A stretch of 64,000 bases of DNA from Roseivivax sediminis (GCF_900112685.1 NZ_FOMS01000008.1:185680-249679); one strand, 5' to 3'; positions 26,778 through 35,812 are shown, numbered from the stretch's first letter. Notes: generated by a model not told the origin, from the sequence alone. A program made the numbers and translations.

Positions 26778-27331
26778 GGATCGTCGCCGGACGCTTCCGC
26801 GGCCGCGCCCTGGCCAGCGTCGGGCGCGGCGATCCGGGCGCGCATCTGCGCCCGACAACCGACCGCGTGCGCGAGGCGCTGTTCAACACCCTCGCCGGCG
26901 GGCGCTTCGGCGACCCGATCGACGGCGCGCGGGTGCTCGACCTCTTCGCCGGGACCGGCGCGCTGGGGCTCGAGGCGCTGTCGCGCGGCGCGGTCCACGC
27001 CACCTTCGTCGACAGCGGCCGGCGCGCGCAGGCGCTCCTGCGCGAGAACGTCAAGACGCTGGGGGTGAGCGGCGAGACCACGCTCATCGGCGGCGACGCC
27101 ACGCGCCTGCCAGCGGCCGATGAGCCCGCGACGCTGATCTTCCTCGATCCGCCCTACGGCAAGGACCTCGGTGCCCCGGCGCTGAACGCCGCTCGCGCCG
27201 CCGGCTGGATCGCGCAAGGCGCGCTGGTCGTCTGGGAGGATTCCACGCCGCAGACTCCGCCCGAGGGCTTCACGCTGCTGGAGAGCCGGAAATACGGCGA
27301 CACCCATGTCACGCTGGCCGAGGCCGACTAG
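26774..27331 (+). CDS. rsmD: 16S rRNA (guanine(966)-N(2))-methyltransferase RsmD
   Basis: 185 residues, normal RsmD length. Seen: RIVAGRFRGRAL, RPTTDRVREALFN, the SAM motif VLDLFAGTGALGLEALSRGA and the catalytic FLDPPYG (N6/N2-MTase D/NPPY motif). It methylates G966 in the 30S P-site region during ribosome assembly. GTG start at 26774 overlaps the upstream stop by 4 bp (GTGA). Confidence 0.95.
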   Translation: MRIVAGRFRGRALASVGRGDPGAHLRPTTDRVREALFNTLAGGRFGDPIDGARVLDLFAGTGALGLEALSRGAVHATFVDSGRRAQALLRENVKTLGVSGETTLIGGDATRLPAADEPATLIFLDPPYGKDLGAPALNAARAAGWIAQGALVVWEDSTPQTPPEGFTLLESRKYGDTHVTLAEAD

Positions 27332-27389
27332 CGACTTCAACGGCAGCCCCTGAAAGCACCCGGCTCAGCCGTCCCGCCCGACGCCCCGC

Positions 27390-27548
27390 GGCGGGCAGCG
27401 CCTGCCTGCCCCCCGGCAGGCGCTTTCGACCTCTCAACAGGCTCAGCCCAACCACACTTCAACAGGCTCAGCCCAACCACACTGCTCCCCCGGCCCGCCA
27501 AGCCCGGCGCTACCGCAAGAGCGCCCGCCCAGGCAGGCGCTGCCCGCC
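27390..27548. repeat. 159-bp element with 19-bp terminal inverted repeats
   Basis: Perfect 19-bp arms, GGCGGGCAGCGCCTGCCTG (27390-27408) and its reverse complement at 27530-27548, enclose 121 bp that include a tandem duplication. It fills most of the convergent gap between rsmD and the MFS gene. Size and structure recall a tiny non-autonomous element, but no target-site duplication or transposase is evident; a very long terminator-like foldback is the alternative. Confidence 0.6.
27434..27483 (+). repeat. Exact 25-bp tandem duplication
   Basis: Two identical 25-bp units (27434-27458 and 27459-27483), each beginning TCAACAGGCTCAGCCC. The absence of drift implies a recent duplication by slippage or recombination. 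Located inside the inverted-repeat element. Confidence 0.85.
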
Positions 27549-27562
27549 ACGGCGCGCCCCGA

Positions 27563-28774
27563 TCAGGCCGCCGTACCACGCCCCGCGCGCAGGGCCGCGC
27601 GCCGCGACCAGAGGATGTGCGCCAGCACCCAGCACGCGGCGAGGCCCCCGGCGATGCCCAGCGCGCCGATCCCGAAAGCGCCCAGCACCGCGCCGCCCAA
27701 GGCCGAACCAAGCGCCGCGCCGATGTAGATCGCCGCGGCGTTGAGCGCGAGCACCACGCTCGCCTCCTCGGGCGCGATGGCCAGCAGGCGCAGCTGCTGC
27801 GCCGCCATGAAGGACCAGCCCACCAGCGCCCAGAGAAAGGCCAGCGCCATCACCGCCGCCTCCGGGTAGGGCAGACCGGAAAAGACCGGCATCACCGCGA
27901 TCTGGCACAAAGTCAGCACCACCAGCGTGCGCACCGCGCCCAGCCGGTCGGCCATCCAGCCGCCCATGAGGTTGCCCAGAACCGCGCCGGCCCCGTAGAT
28001 CACCAGCAGGAGCGTGATCCCGTCGCGTCCCCAGCCCATCGTCTCGCCCAGAAGCGGCGTGAGGTAGGTGTAGAGGACAAACACCGCCGCAAGGAACGAC
28101 GCGGTGAACAGCACCGCCCCCATCGCCAGCCGGTCGCGCAGGACGCCGCCGAGGTCGCGCAGCGTCACCGGCGCCAGCCGCAGCCCCTGCGGCACCCGCG
28201 TCCAGACCAGCGCCACGCCGATCAGCGCCAGCGCCAGGATCAGCCAGAACGCCCCGCGCCAGCCGAAAGTGTAGGCGATCCAGCCGCCCGCCGGCACCCC
28301 GGCGACCTGCGCCAGCGACAGCCCGACGACCACGGTGGCAAGCGCCCGGCCCCGCGCTTCGGGCGCGGCCAGCGCCGCGGCCACGGCGGCCGAGACCGGC
28401 GTGAACATCCCCGCCCCGGCGGCGGCGACCGCCCGCCCCGCCATCATCGCCCAGAGCGTCGGCGCCAGGGCACACAGCGCCGAACCCGCGGCAAAGACCG
28501 CGAGGCCCAGCGCCATCACCCGGCGCCGCCCGATCCGGCCCGTGGCCGACACCAGAAGCGGCGACAGGATCGCGTAGGCGATGGCGTAGACCGTCATCAG
28601 CGCGCCGGCCTCGCCCCGCGTGACGCCGAATCCGTCGGCCACCGGCTCCAGCAGGCCGATGACCACGAAGGCGCCCATGCCGATGACGAAATTGCACGCC
28701 GACAGCGTCCAGATCACGCCGTGGGGCGTGTCGTCCTCTCCTCCCGCCTCCGCGGGGCGTGGCGCATCACTCAT
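27563..28774 (-). CDS. Major facilitator superfamily transporter (DHA1-type)
   Basis: 403 residues, 12 predicted helices. The MFS loop 2-3 motif appears as SATGRIGRRRVMALGLAVFA, and motif C-like AQVAGVPAGGWIAYTFGWRG is present, so a drug/arabinose-efflux-type (DHA1) exporter is most likely; substrate unknown. The ATG at 28774 is used rather than upstream in-frame codons. The 5' end overlaps the 3' end of map by 8 bp, so it is probably expressed behind map. Confidence 0.9.
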   Translation of the reverse strand: MSDAPRPAEAGGEDDTPHGVIWTLSACNFVIGMGAFVVIGLLEPVADGFGVTRGEAGALMTVYAIAYAILSPLLVSATGRIGRRRVMALGLAVFAAGSALCALAPTLWAMMAGRAVAAAGAGMFTPVSAAVAAALAAPEARGRALATVVVGLSLAQVAGVPAGGWIAYTFGWRGAFWLILALALIGVALVWTRVPQGLRLAPVTLRDLGGVLRDRLAMGAVLFTASFLAAVFVLYTYLTPLLGETMGWGRDGITLLLVIYGAGAVLGNLMGGWMADRLGAVRTLVVLTLCQIAVMPVFSGLPYPEAAVMALAFLWALVGWSFMAAQQLRLLAIAPEEASVVLALNAAAIYIGAALGSALGGAVLGAFGIGALGIAGGLAACWVLAHILWSRRAALRAGRGTAA

Positions 28775-29588
28775 ATGTGGGGTGGAACTTTCCCGCCGGG
28801 GACAGGGTGAAGATCTCCGCACCGTCGGCGGTGATCCCCACGGAATGCTCGAACTGCGCCGACAGCGACTTGTCGCGCGTCACCGCCGTCCAGTCGTCGG
28901 ACAGCACCTTGGTTTCGGGCCGGCCGAGATTCACCATCGGCTCGATGGTGAAGAACATCCCCTCTTCGAGCACGGGGCCGGTGCCCCCGCGCCCGTAATG
29001 CAGCACGTTCGGCGGCGCGTGGAACACCCGCCCGAGCCCGTGCCCGCAGAAATCGCGCACCACCGACATCCTCTGGCCCTCCACGAAGGTCTGGATGGCG
29101 TGGCCGATATCGCCGAAGGTCTTGCCGGGCCTGGCCGCCTCGATCCCCACCATCAGGCTGTCATGGGTGACCTGGATCAGCCGCTCGGCCTTCCGCGACA
29201 GCTTTCCGGCGACATACATCCGGCTGGTGTCGCCGTACCAGCCGTCCACGATCACCGTGATGTCGACGTTGAGGATATCGCCGTCCTTCAGCTTCTTGTC
29301 GCCCGGAATGCCGTGGCAGACGACATGGTTGATGCTGATGCAGGTGGCGTGCTGGTAGCCCTTGTAGCCGATCGTGGCCGAGGTCGCGCCCTCTTCCTCG
29401 ATCCGGCCGCGGATGTAATCGTCGATGGCGCCCGTGGTCTGGCCCGGCCACACGTGCTCGGCCACCTCGTCGAGCAGTTGCGCCGCGAGCCGTCCGGCCG
29501 CGTGCATCCCGGCGAAGTCGTCCGTGTCGTAAATACGAATCCCGTCCCGCGTGAGACGGCCGCGTGCATCCTCGTCCAAAACCGGCAT
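28767..29588 (-). CDS. map: Type I methionine aminopeptidase
   Basis: 273 residues. Metal ligands are visible in the conserved order: Asp in VDITVIVDGWYGDTSR (two Asp), His in CGHGLGRVFH, Glu in FFTIEPM and Glu in QFEHSVGIT. It removes the initiator Met from nascent proteins. The N-terminus is about 15-20 residues longer than in E. coli Map, as usual in Rhodobacterales. Start ATG 29588 is chosen; an in-frame TTG two codons earlier (29594) cannot be excluded. 8-bp overlap with the MFS gene. Confidence 0.96.
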   Translation of the reverse strand: MPVLDEDARGRLTRDGIRIYDTDDFAGMHAAGRLAAQLLDEVAEHVWPGQTTGAIDDYIRGRIEEEGATSATIGYKGYQHATCISINHVVCHGIPGDKKLKDGDILNVDITVIVDGWYGDTSRMYVAGKLSRKAERLIQVTHDSLMVGIEAARPGKTFGDIGHAIQTFVEGQRMSVVRDFCGHGLGRVFHAPPNVLHYGRGGTGPVLEEGMFFTIEPMVNLGRPETKVLSDDWTAVTRDKSLSAQFEHSVGITADGAEIFTLSPAGKFHPTYE

Positions 29589-29664
29589 CCTCAATCTGCT
29601 TGCGCTCTTATATTCCCGATGTCCGCCGATTTCCAGACCTTCGCCGCAGCGCAGCGTGACAAGC

Positions 29665-30372
29665 TCAGCCGATCGTGACCGGCACCGATTCGCCCAGGGC
29701 CGCGCCCTCGGGCGACAGGTCGCAGCGGAACGCCACCGCCTCCACCCCCGCGGCGCGGGCGGCGCGGAAGGCCGCCGCGTAGCCCGGATCGAGGTCCTCG
29801 GCCAGCGTCACCTCGCCCGCATCCGTACGCTGCACGAGGTACAGCATCACCGCCCGGTCGCCGCCGCGCGCCACCTCGGCCAGCTCCGCCAGGTGCTTCG
29901 CGCCGCGCGCGGTCACGCTGTCGGGAAACTCCGCCACGCCCGGCCGCCGCGACAATGTCACCGACTTCACCTCGACATAGGCATCCGCCCGCCCCGGCGC
30001 CCTCAGCAGGAAATCGACCCGCGACCCGGTGCCGTAGCGCCGCTCCGGCAGCACCTCGGGATAGTCGCCGAACCCCGGCACCTCGCCCGCCACGAACGCC
30101 GCGCGCAACAGGCGGTTGGGCAGGCTCGTGTCGACCCCGGTGAAGGCACCGCTTTCGTGCTCCACCAGTTTCCACGCATAGCGCAGCTTCTTCTTAGGAT
30201 CGTCGTTCGGCTCCACCCACACCTTCAGGCCCGGCTCGGCGAGCCCGAGCATGGAGCCGGGGTTGGCCACGTGCGCCGTCACCTCGCGCCCGTCCGCAAG
30301 GCGGATATCCGCAAGGAACCGCTTGTAGCGGCGGATCAGCGTGGCGGGGACCAGAGGGGTTTGAAAGCGCAT
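29665..30372 (-). CDS. sfsA: DNA/RNA nuclease SfsA
   Basis: 235 residues, the usual size. SfsA family hallmarks: ANPGSMLGL, SLPNRLLRAAF, YVEVKSVTLSR (the PD-(D/E)xK-like E-x-K), FPDSVTARGAKHL and VQRTDA. First described through maltose metabolism in E. coli and later reported as a nucleolytic protein; physiological role unclear. Divergent from the CinA-like gene with a 47-bp gap. Confidence 0.95.
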   Translation of the reverse strand: MRFQTPLVPATLIRRYKRFLADIRLADGREVTAHVANPGSMLGLAEPGLKVWVEPNDDPKKKLRYAWKLVEHESGAFTGVDTSLPNRLLRAAFVAGEVPGFGDYPEVLPERRYGTGSRVDFLLRAPGRADAYVEVKSVTLSRRPGVAEFPDSVTARGAKHLAELAEVARGGDRAVMLYLVQRTDAGEVTLAEDLDPGYAAAFRAARAAGVEAVAFRCDLSPEGAALGESVPVTIG

Positions 30373-30419
30373 GGCGCGCGCCTATACCTCAGGCCGAAGC
30401 CGAGCCCAAGGAGCACCTC

Positions 30420-31139
30420 ATGCCGAACCCGACCGCCGCCATGCTCGTGATCGGGGACGAGATCCTGTCGGGCCGCACGCGCGACGCCAACCTGCACCAC
30501 CTCGCCCAGCAGTTCACCGCCGCCGGCATCGACCTGGCAGAGGCGCGCGTCGTGGCCGACGATCACGACACCATCGTCGCCGCGGTGAACGCGCTTCGCG
30601 CGCGCTACGACATCGTCGTGACCTCTGGCGGCATCGGGCCGACGCACGACGACATCACCGCCGACGCCATCGCCGCAGCCTTCGGGGCCGACATCGACGT
30701 GCGCGAGGACGCACGCGCGCTGATGGCGGCCCACTACGCCCAGACGGGGCGGGAGCTGAACGAGGCCCGCCTGCGCATGGCCCGCATCCCCGACGGCGCG
30801 GAGCTCATCGAGAACGAGGTCTCCGCCGCGCCCGGTTTCATCCTCGGCAACGTCTACGTGATGGCCGGCGTGCCGTCTGTGTTCAACGCCATGCTCGCCC
30901 GCGTGCTGCCGACCCTGAATACCGGCACGCCGCTCCTGAGCGCGTCGGTGCGGGTGGAGCGGGCCGAGGGCGACATCGCCGGACCGCTGCGCGATCTCGC
31001 CAAGGAATACGGCGACCTCGCCTTCGGGTCGTACCCGTTCCGCGACGGCGACGTCTACGGCGCCAACGTGGTGGTGCGCGGCACCGACAAGGCCCGCATC
31101 GACAGCGCCACCGCGCGCCTCTCCGAGATGTTCGCATGA
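30420..31139 (+). CDS. Molybdopterin-binding/CinA N-terminal domain protein
   Basis: 239 residues, a single MoCF_biosynth (MoaB/MogA-like) domain: LVIGDEILSGRTRDANL, VTSGGIGPTHDDITADAIA (the GGxGPTxDD motif) and FILGNVYVMAGVPSVF. It equals the N-terminal half of CinA and lacks the nicotinamide-nucleotide amidase C-terminal domain. Function not settled: ADP-ribose-type pyrophosphatase or molybdopterin handling. First of a coupled run with the GNAT gene (4-bp ATGA overlap). Confidence 0.9.
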   Translation: MPNPTAAMLVIGDEILSGRTRDANLHHLAQQFTAAGIDLAEARVVADDHDTIVAAVNALRARYDIVVTSGGIGPTHDDITADAIAAAFGADIDVREDARALMAAHYAQTGRELNEARLRMARIPDGAELIENEVSAAPGFILGNVYVMAGVPSVFNAMLARVLPTLNTGTPLLSASVRVERAEGDIAGPLRDLAKEYGDLAFGSYPFRDGDVYGANVVVRGTDKARIDSATARLSEMFA

Positions 31140-31855
31140 CAGGCCTCGATGCCGCGGCCGAGGCGACCTGGCCGCCCCTCCGCCGGATCGAGCGGCCCGG
31201 CTTCACCCTGCGCGAGGGCGGCGGCGGCGGAAAGCGCGTGTCGGCCGCGACGGCCCACGAAGACTGGACCGAGGCGCAGCTGGGCGCCGCCATCGCCGCG
31301 ATGCACGGGCTGGACCAGCCCCCGCTCTTCCGCGTCGCCCCCGGCGAAGAGGCGCTCGACACCGCCCTCGCCGCCCGTGGCTTCGCCGTCGTCGACCCGG
31401 TCACGCTCTGGCACGTCCCCACCGCCCATTTCGCGGACGAAGAGCTCCGCCGCCTCACCGCCTTCTGCGTCTGGGAGCCCTTGGCGATCCAGCGCGAGAT
31501 CTGGGCGGCCGGCGGCATCGGCACGCCCCGCCTCGCTGTGATGGAGCGCGCGGCCGCCCCCAAGACCTCCGTCTTCGGGCGCATCAAGGACAAGCCGGCC
31601 GGCAGCGCCTTCTGCGCATTGTCCGAAGGGATCGCCTTCGTTCACGCCCTGCACGTGCTGCCCGAGGGGCGCCGCAACGGCCTCGCCCGCTGGATGACGA
31701 TCGCCGCCGCGCACTGGGCCGCCGCGAACGGCGCGGACACGCTCGCCGTGCTCTGCACCGATGCCAACACCGCGGCCAACGCGCTCTACGCGCGGCTTGG
31801 GTTCACCTCCGCACCGGGTTATCACTACCGGCAGCTCAACCGAGAGGCGCCATGA
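31136..31855 (+). CDS. GNAT family N-acetyltransferase
   Basis: 239 residues. The C-terminal ~110 residues form a GNAT domain: FVHALHVLPEGRRNGLARWM holds motif A (acetyl-CoA pyrophosphate loop RxxGxA, here RRNGLA), and NTAANALYARLGFTSAPGYHY is the motif B end. The N-terminal ~110 residues look like a degenerate second GNAT half. Acceptor unknown. Both ends overlap neighbours by 4 bp, so it is translated as part of the operon. Confidence 0.88.
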   Translation: MTGLDAAAEATWPPLRRIERPGFTLREGGGGGKRVSAATAHEDWTEAQLGAAIAAMHGLDQPPLFRVAPGEEALDTALAARGFAVVDPVTLWHVPTAHFADEELRRLTAFCVWEPLAIQREIWAAGGIGTPRLAVMERAAAPKTSVFGRIKDKPAGSAFCALSEGIAFVHALHVLPEGRRNGLARWMTIAAAHWAAANGADTLAVLCTDANTAANALYARLGFTSAPGYHYRQLNREAP

Positions 31856-32421
31856 CCGACGACCGCCCCACCGCGCTCGACCTGCCGCCGGTCGACCCGC
31901 TGCCGCCCGAGACGCAGAAATACTTCGACATCTGCGCCGAGAAGCTGGGCATGGTGCCGAACGTCCTGCGCGCGCACGCCTTTTCCATCGACAAGCTGGA
32001 CGCCTTCACCGGCCTCTACAACGAGCTGATGCTGGCCGAGTCCGCGCTGTCCAAGCTCGAGCGCGAGATGATCGCCGTCGTCGTCTCGAGCTGGAACCGC
32101 TGTTTCTACTGCCTCGTCGCCCACGGCGCCGCGGTCCGGCAGCTCTCCGGCGATCCGGTGCTGGGCGAGAAGATGGTGATGAACTGGCGCACCGCCGATC
32201 TGGACACCCGCCAGCACGCCATGCTCGCCTTCGCCGAAAAGATGACCCGCGCCAGCCACGAGATCACGGAGGACGACCGCGAGGCGCTGCGCGAAGCCGG
32301 CTTCACCGACCACGACATCTGGGACATCGCCAACGTGGCGGGCTTTTTCAACATGACGAACCGCGTCGCCTCCGCGACCGCGATGGTCCCGAATGACGAT
32401 TATCACACGCAGGCGCGCTAG
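31852..32421 (+). CDS. Peroxidase-related enzyme (AhpD-like carboxymuconolactone decarboxylase family)
   Basis: 189 residues, all-helical CMD fold. The AhpD-type active site is seen: SSWNRCFYCLVAHGAAVR, with CxxC and the downstream His, preceded by SALSKLEREMIAVVV. Proteins of this family reduce alkyl hydroperoxides or act in thiol redox balance; the partner is unknown. ATG overlaps the GNAT gene by 4 bp and its 3' end overlaps the OmpA-domain gene by 29 bp. Confidence 0.92.
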   Translation: MTDDRPTALDLPPVDPLPPETQKYFDICAEKLGMVPNVLRAHAFSIDKLDAFTGLYNELMLAESALSKLEREMIAVVVSSWNRCFYCLVAHGAAVRQLSGDPVLGEKMVMNWRTADLDTRQHAMLAFAEKMTRASHEITEDDREALREAGFTDHDIWDIANVAGFFNMTNRVASATAMVPNDDYHTQAR

Positions 32422-33331
32422 CGCCGCGCTCTGGCTGTTACTGCTCGCCGGGCCGGCGGCGGCGCTCGACCTGCCGCTGCCCTCGGGCGCTCAGGTGACG
32501 TTCGACGCCACCGAAGAGGGCGCCGCCTACCACCTGCCGACCGGGCGCTGGTCGGGCGAGGCGCTGCCCACCCGCCGCATCGACGGCACCATCGACCGCA
32601 CCGCCTGGCGCATCGCCGCCCGCGACCTCACGCCGCTGCAAATCCTCGACCCGATTCGCGAGGCGCTGGAGGCGGAGGGCTGGGACATCGTGCTCGACTG
32701 CGAGACGCGCGGCTGCGGTGGTTTCGACTTCCGCTTCGCGACCGAGGTGCTGCCGGCGCCCGCGATGTACGTGGACCTCACCGATTACCGTTTCCTGTCG
32801 GCCACAAGAGGCGATGAAGAGGCGCTCGGCCTCCTCGTCAGCAGCGACGGCAGCGATGCCTACGTGCAGCTCATCCGCGCCACGCCCGAGGGCAGCGCGC
32901 CCGCGCAGACGGTACCCGCGCAGACGACGCCCACCCCGGCCAGCGCCGCGCCGGACGACCTCGCCGCCACTCTGCAAGCCACCGGCCACGCGATCCTCTC
33001 CGATCTCGACTTCGCCAGCGGCGACGCCGCGCTCCCCGCCGGCAGCTACGCCTCGCTCGACGCGCTGGCGGACTACCTCGCCGCCAACCCGGACTTGCGC
33101 GTGCTCTTCGTCGGCCACACCGACGCCACCGGCTCTCAGGAGGCGAACCGCGCCCTCTCGCGCCGCCGGGCCGAGGCGGCCGCCACCTACCTGCGCGACA
33201 GTCACGACCTGCCCGCCGCCCGCGTCGGGGCCGAAGGCGCGGGCTACCTCGCCCCCGTCGCCTCCAACCTGACGGAGGACGGCCGAAACCGGAACCGCCG
33301 GGTAGAGGCGGTGATCCTGCCGCTTTCCTGA
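32393..33331 (+). CDS. OmpA family protein
   Basis: 312 residues. Signal peptide (RRRASAALWLLLLAGPAAA), a ~140-residue N-terminal domain of unknown type that contains a Cys pair (LDCETRGCGGFDF), a Pro/Thr/Ala-rich linker, and a C-terminal OmpA peptidoglycan-binding domain (~205-312: LDFASGDAALPAGSYASL, VLFVGHTDATGSQEANRALS, GRNRNRRVE). Likely periplasmic or outer-membrane anchored to peptidoglycan. It overlaps the preceding gene by 29 bp in another frame. Confidence 0.92.
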   Translation: MTIITRRRASAALWLLLLAGPAAALDLPLPSGAQVTFDATEEGAAYHLPTGRWSGEALPTRRIDGTIDRTAWRIAARDLTPLQILDPIREALEAEGWDIVLDCETRGCGGFDFRFATEVLPAPAMYVDLTDYRFLSATRGDEEALGLLVSSDGSDAYVQLIRATPEGSAPAQTVPAQTTPTPASAAPDDLAATLQATGHAILSDLDFASGDAALPAGSYASLDALADYLAANPDLRVLFVGHTDATGSQEANRALSRRRAEAAATYLRDSHDLPAARVGAEGAGYLAPVASNLTEDGRNRNRRVEAVILPLS

Positions 33332-33395
33332 CCCCCTTTCCGGAACCGCCGAAAGCGCGTACCGTTTTTTGATCAAACGGCGCGGCGGAGGGACC

Positions 33396-34745
33396 ATGAA
33401 AGACGACAATTTCCTGAAGGAACACAACGCCCGGCACCTGTGGCACCCGATGGGACACCCCGGCGAGTCGCAGGCGCATCCGCCCAAGATCATCACCGAC
33501 GCCGCCGGCGTGACGATCACCGACATCGACGGGCACAGCACCATCGACGCGGTCGGCGGGCTCTGGTGCGTGAACCTCGGCTATTCCAACGACGCGATAA
33601 AGCAGGCGATCTCGGACCAGCTTGCACGGCTGCCGTATTATTCCGCCTTCGCGGGCACCTCGAACCCGGCCGCCATCGAGGCGTCGCAGATGGTGTGCGA
33701 CCTCTTCGCCGAGGACGGCATGGCGCGCGCCTTCTTCACCTCCGGCGGGTCGGATTCGGTCGATGTCGCGCTGCGCCTCGCGCGCCAGTACCACCGCCTG
33801 CGGGGCGAGCCGACGCGCACCAAGTTCCTGTCGCTGAAGAAGGGCTATCACGGCACACATTTCGGCGGCGCCAGCGTCAACGGCAATCCCCGCTTCCGCC
33901 ACGGCTACGAGCCGCTCCTGCCCGGCTGCGTGCACCTGCCCGCGCCCTACACCTACCGCAACCCGTTCCACGAATCCGATCCCGCCCGCCTCGCCCAGCT
34001 CATCGCGCAGGCGGCGGAGGACGAGATCGCCTTCCAGGGCGCCGACACCATCGCCGCCCTGATCATGGAGCCGATCCTCGGCGCCGGCGGCGTCATCGTC
34101 CCGGACGAGAGCTTCATGCCGCTGATGCGCGAGATCTGCGACCGGCACGGGATCCTGCTGATCTCCGACGAGGTCATCACCGGCTTCGGGCGCTCCGGCG
34201 ACTGGTCCGGCGCGCGGCACTGGGGCGTGGCGCCCGACATGATGACCGTCGCCAAGGGCATCACCTCGGGCTATTTCCCGGTCGGCGCCGCGCTGGTCAG
34301 CGGCGCGGTGGCCGAGGTCTTCGAAGGCGCGGATGCGAACGGCGCCATCTACACCGGCTACACCTACTCGGCCCACCCGGTCGGCGCGGCGGCGGTGGTC
34401 GCGACTCTGACCGAAACCCTGCGCCTCGATCTGCGCGAGAACGCCGCGGCGCGCGGCCGTCAGCTTTTCGAGGGCTGCCAGCGCCTTGCGGAGACGCACG
34501 CCATCGTCGGCGACGTCCGCGGCGGCCACGGCCTGATGACCGCGCTGGAGCTGGTGTCGGACCGCGCGACGAAGGCCCCGGCCGACCCCGCCACCGTGAA
34601 GCGCGTCCATCAGGCGGCCTACGAGGCCGGCGCGATGGTCCGCATGGGGCCGCCGAACCTCATGATGTCGCCGCCCCTGACGATCTCCGAGGCCGAGATC
34701 GACACCGTGCTCTCGGCGCTCGACGCGGGCCTGTCGGCCGCTTGA
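33396..34745 (+). CDS. Class III (omega) aminotransferase
   Basis: 449 residues. Fold-type I PLP enzyme: GSDSVDVALRLARQYH for phosphate binding, ISDEVITGFGRSG with the Asp that contacts the PLP nitrogen, and catalytic Lys in MTVAKGITSGYFP. The N-terminal LWHPMGHPGESQAHPP is typical of omega-amine/beta-alanine/taurine:pyruvate aminotransferases; the amine donor cannot be fixed. ATG at 33396 follows GGAGGGA and is preferred to TTG 33369. Stand-alone, 64 bp after the OmpA gene. Confidence 0.92.
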   Translation: MKDDNFLKEHNARHLWHPMGHPGESQAHPPKIITDAAGVTITDIDGHSTIDAVGGLWCVNLGYSNDAIKQAISDQLARLPYYSAFAGTSNPAAIEASQMVCDLFAEDGMARAFFTSGGSDSVDVALRLARQYHRLRGEPTRTKFLSLKKGYHGTHFGGASVNGNPRFRHGYEPLLPGCVHLPAPYTYRNPFHESDPARLAQLIAQAAEDEIAFQGADTIAALIMEPILGAGGVIVPDESFMPLMREICDRHGILLISDEVITGFGRSGDWSGARHWGVAPDMMTVAKGITSGYFPVGAALVSGAVAEVFEGADANGAIYTGYTYSAHPVGAAAVVATLTETLRLDLRENAAARGRQLFEGCQRLAETHAIVGDVRGGHGLMTALELVSDRATKAPADPATVKRVHQAAYEAGAMVRMGPPNLMMSPPLTISEAEIDTVLSALDAGLSAA

Positions 34746-34957
34746 CGGTTGGGCCGGGCGCACCCATCGCGCCCGGCCCGCAAGCCGGTGCGGCTCCGCT
34801 CCCTCATTTCGATTACATTCCCTTTCGGCGATCCGTTCACGCGAATTGACTTCCGAAAACGGAACCGTGAAAACACCTATAAGGATACCAGGACTCGCGG
34901 AAATACCCGAACTCCGTTTAATCGAGAAACTGAATACGAGAACCCGAACGGATTCGA
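34746..34957. other. Intergenic region with AT-rich leader before the methyltransferase
   Basis: 212 bp. Bases 34800-34957 are clearly poorer in G+C than the neighbours (CATTTCGATTACATTCCC, CACCTATAAGGATACC, TTTAATCGAGAAACTG), consistent with a promoter and long leader. No hairpin or known riboswitch recognised. Confidence 0.4.
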
Positions 34958-35812
34958 ATGGAAAACCGCGACGAACTTGCCGAAATGCTGGCGGTGAATG
35001 CCGAGCAGGCAAAATACTACGACAGCACCGATGGCGGCTCGACCTCTGAGGTCAACAGCTTCGCCACCAACCTCTGGCGCAAGATCCGCTGGCGCGCGAT
35101 CTCCGCGGTTCCGGACCACAAGCGCGAGGTCATATACCGCATCCAGCAGGACTGGCTGGGCGATCTGGCCGGCAAGAAGGTGCTGGAGGTCGGCGCCGGC
35201 ACCGGCTCCTATCTGACCTCCCACCTCGTGGCCAATTGCGCGCAATACGACGCGATCGAGCTCAGCGGCGTGCAGATCCGCGCGCTTCGCGACAAGATCG
35301 GCGATGCCCCGCACGTGCGCTGCATCGAGGGCGATTTCCTCGATTGCGACCGGCTCGACGACGATTACGACGTGATCTACGCGCAATCCTTCCTGCACCA
35401 TTTCCGCCATGTCGACGTGCTCTTCGACCGGATCGAGGCGGTGACGAAGCCGGGCGCGCAGATCGTCACGCTCGACCCGCTGCAGACATGGCTGCCCGCG
35501 CGCCTCTTCCGCGCGGCGTTCCGCCCCTTCCAGACCGACGCCGCCTGGGAATTTCCCTTCGGCCACGGCACGCTCGACCGGCTGCAGGACCGCTTCGTGG
35601 TCGAGGACCGGTTCGGCCTTTACGGGCGCAGCAAATGGGCGATCGCGCTGTCGATGCTGTCGCCGAAGACCGGGCACCGGCTCGGCCAGCGCTGGTTCGA
35701 CTGGGATTTCGAAACCGACTACGTACGCCACCGCGCGCGGTCCTGCCTGATCCTGTCGTGCAACCTGCGCACCGCCGGCGGGCCGGTCCCGGCGCAGCCA
35801 CGGCGGATCTGA
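34958..35812 (+). CDS. Class I SAM-dependent methyltransferase
   Basis: 284 residues. Rossmann methyltransferase: motif I VLEVGAGTGSYLTS (~78-91), motif II-like AIELSGVQIRALRDKIG, motif III IYAQSFLHHF and VTKPGAQIVTLDPL. The C-terminal third is basic and aromatic (WFDWDFETDYVRHRARSC). Substrate unknown; resembles small-molecule or lipid methylases. Its upstream ~120 bp are less GC-rich than surroundings. Convergent with the alanine symporter gene. Confidence 0.88.
   Translation: MENRDELAEMLAVNAEQAKYYDSTDGGSTSEVNSFATNLWRKIRWRAISAVPDHKREVIYRIQQDWLGDLAGKKVLEVGAGTGSYLTSHLVANCAQYDAIELSGVQIRALRDKIGDAPHVRCIEGDFLDCDRLDDDYDVIYAQSFLHHFRHVDVLFDRIEAVTKPGAQIVTLDPLQTWLPARLFRAAFRPFQTDAAWEFPFGHGTLDRLQDRFVVEDRFGLYGRSKWAIALSMLSPKTGHRLGQRWFDWDFETDYVRHRARSCLILSCNLRTAGGPVPAQPRRI

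Noticed and set aside
27434..27483. CRISPR-like array
   Set aside because: Only two adjacent units without spacers and no cas genes.
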